Positions 13,070 to 14,102 of a DNA stretch of 14,102 nt are shown here, piece after piece. A model generated the notes under the pieces. It had not been told where the DNA came from. It worked only from the letters and a program-made list of their open reading frames with translations, and did not search any database. Origin of the DNA: a bacterium (GTDB lineage Bacteria; SZUA-79; Acidulodesulfobacterales; Acidulodesulfobacteraceae); NCBI GenBank assembly GCA_021813595.1, contig JAKAKF010000145.1, positions 1 through 14,102 of the forward strand, written 5' to 3'. The translations under genes and the position numbers were made by a program. Each line of letters opens with the position of its first letter. Position 1 is the stretch's first letter.

Positions 13070-13549
13070 ATGAAAAACAAAAATAAGGAAAATAGCGACG
13101 AACAGACTTTTTCGCCGGAGGAAATAGAATCGGCAAAAAAAACATTGGTTAAAATGAAAAAGGACATTTTTAAAGAAATAGATGCCGGCATAAAGGAAGG
13201 CTCTTCAAAAGACTCTACGGAATACCGCGGCGATAATTACGACATCGCTTCCAGCGAAAGAGACCGCGAACTTATGTATATGCTTGGAGACAGGGAGAGA
13301 AAAAAAGTAAGGGAAATAGACAACGCTCTTTTAAAAATAAAAGAAGGGACATACGGGGTCTGCGACGAATGCGGCGAACCTATCTCAAAAAAAAGGCTTA
13401 AAATAATTCCTTATTCCAACTTATGCATAAACTGCCAGTCTAGAGCGGAAGAAGAAGAGAAGAAAAGGATGAGCGAAGATTATATCGACCACTTAAGCAC
13501 TCTTTCTTTAATCAGTGACGACGAAACGTTCAAAGATTCGGACGAGTAA
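13070..13549 (+). CDS. dksA: DksA/TraR-family zinc finger regulator of RNA polymerase
   Basis: A 159-aa protein with the DksA layout. An N-terminal coiled coil rich in Lys and Glu spans about residues 15-95. Its tip holds GDNYDIA, matching the DxxDxA motif (Asp55, Asp58, Ala60) that reaches the polymerase active site through the secondary channel. A C4 zinc finger follows: Cys98 and Cys101 (CDEC), Cys119 and Cys122 (CINC), with KKRLKIIPYSNL between. The C-terminal helix is acidic. DksA works with ppGpp to retune rRNA, tRNA and biosynthesis promoters. Genomes can have several paralogues, so this may be one of them. TGGAGG lies 9 bases before the ATG. The leader contains a perfect palindrome. 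The 3' end overlaps the ABC ATPase gene on the opposite strand by 20 bases. Confidence 0.88.
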   Translation: MKNKNKENSDEQTFSPEEIESAKKTLVKMKKDIFKEIDAGIKEGSSKDSTEYRGDNYDIASSERDRELMYMLGDRERKKVREIDNALLKIKEGTYGVCDECGEPISKKRLKIIPYSNLCINCQSRAEEEEKKRMSEDYIDHLSTLSLISDDETFKDSDE

Positions 13550-14102
13550 AAGATATAGACTCCATGGATTCCATAAGAGTTTTAGAGTAAGGATGCGCCG
13601 GAGCGTTAAAAAAATCGTCCGTTTCGGCAATCTCCATTATTTTTCCGCCATACATCACGCATACCCTGTCGGCAAGATGCCTTACTAATTTTAAATCGTG
13701 AGTGATAAATATATAGCTCATTCCGTTTTTCTTGCGCAAATCGGTCAACAGATTTAAAATTTGGGCGGATATCGAAACGTCTAAAGCCGAAACCGGTTCA
13801 TCGAGAATGAGAAGTTCCGGCCTGACGGACAGGCATCTCGCTATTCCGACCCTCTGCCTCTGTCCGCCCGAAAGCATATGAGGATAACTGAAGGCCGTAC
13901 TTTCGGGCAGCCCTACGTTTTCAAGCTGTTCGGCCGCAAAGTCTATTCTGTCTTTTTTTTTGTTTTTTATAATGCCGTTCTTAACGGCGGGATAAGATAT
14001 TATTTTATAAATCTTTTTTTTGGGATTAAGGGAAGAATAAGGGTCCTGAAAAAGTATCTGGATTTTTTTTCTGAAATCCTTCTTTTTATTGCCGTAATCA
14101 AG
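13530..14102 (-). CDS. Oligopeptide/dipeptide-type ABC transporter ATPase (C-terminal part, runs off right edge)
   Basis: The frame is open to the window edge, giving the last 190 residues of an ABC ATPase. Visible in order are the Q-loop QILFQDPYSSLNPKKK, characteristic of OppF/DppF-type ATPases, then the ABC signature LSGGQRQRVGIARCL, Walker B with catalytic Glu (ELLILDEPVSALDVS), and the H-loop (YIFITHDLKLVRHLADRV). The tail is MYGGKIMEIAETDDFF followed by PAHPYSKTLMES. The Walker A site lies outside the window. The zinc/cysteine-rich OppF/DppF tail is absent: the protein ends soon after AHPYSKTLMESMES. These ATPases energise import of peptides, nickel or sugars. The partner permeases and binding protein are not in view. 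The stop codon lies inside the 3' end of the convergent dksA-like gene. An internal ATG at 13877, just before LSGGQ, is not the true start. Confidence 0.9.
   Translation of the reverse strand, partial: LDYGNKKKDFRKKIQILFQDPYSSLNPKKKIYKIISYPAVKNGIIKNKKKDRIDFAAEQLENVGLPESTAFSYPHMLSGGQRQRVGIARCLSVRPELLILDEPVSALDVSISAQILNLLTDLRKKNGMSYIFITHDLKLVRHLADRVCVMYGGKIMEIAETDDFFNAPAHPYSKTLMESMESISFTRPNL

Noticed and set aside
13530..13877. A separate 115-aa ABC protein starting at the ATG before LSGGQ
   Set aside because: The frame continues upstream to the window edge with a proper Q-loop (FQDPYSSLNP), so this is only the end of a longer ATPase gene.

Overview
The window is an AT-rich bacterial chromosome segment carrying mostly core genes. 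Both ends are cut: a secretin gene runs off the left edge and an oligopeptide-type ABC ATPase gene runs off the right edge. A secretin, two lipoproteins with lipoboxes, GmhA (a heptose/LPS enzyme) and a RodZ-like protein indicate a Gram-negative cell. The gene mix (DksA-type zinc finger protein, TusA, a PfkB kinase with a DTMNFW motif, MTA phosphorylase beside purine genes) suggests a deltaproteobacteria-like lineage. That placement is inference, because no rRNA or other firm marker is present.

Layout. (1) Positions 1-1029, minus strand: a small pilus/secretion accessory protein of MshK/GspB type, followed by a PilQ/MshL-type secretin. (2) 1132-1365, minus: tusA. It is divergent from (3) 1500-2243, plus: a polytopic membrane protein with two ExxE motifs, which appears to be expressed from a promoter that would give a leaderless mRNA. 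(4) 2244-2427: intergenic DNA between convergent genes, holding a dispersed-type GTCATTGCGAG/CTCGCAATGAC palindromic repeat and a second perfect 12-bp inverted repeat. (5) 2428-5174, minus: a probable four-gene unit consisting of a 53-aa mini-lipoprotein, a PfkB-family kinase, a TPR lipoprotein of PilF type and a RodZ-like HTH/membrane protein. (6) 5331-11452, plus: a tightly packed purine-centred cluster, purH, purD, an SMR/ArnE-like membrane protein, tsaC, mtnP (MTA phosphorylase), purE and gmhA. (7) 11454-12917, minus: an HD-domain dNTPase (dgt). (8) 13070-13549, plus: a DksA-like protein. (9) 13530-14102, minus: the end of an OppF/DppF-like ATPase gene, overlapping the dksA-like gene tail to tail by 20 bp.

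How they fit together. The plus-strand cluster joins de novo purine synthesis (PurD, PurE, PurH) with recovery of adenine from methylthioadenosine (MtnP), ATP-consuming tRNA modification (TsaC) and LPS heptose precursor supply (GmhA). The downstream dNTPase and the DksA-like RNA polymerase regulator also concern purine nucleotides or the stringent response. The secretin, its small partner and the PilF-like lipoprotein are all candidate parts of one type IV pilus or type II secretion apparatus, although they lie in two separate units here.

I see no prophage, CRISPR array, insertion sequence, tRNA or rRNA gene. No clearly new multi-gene system is evident. The most unusual items are the leaderless-type promoter, the mini-lipoprotein gene, the perfect palindromes in the purH and dksA leader regions, and the little-characterised kinase and ExxE transporter families.
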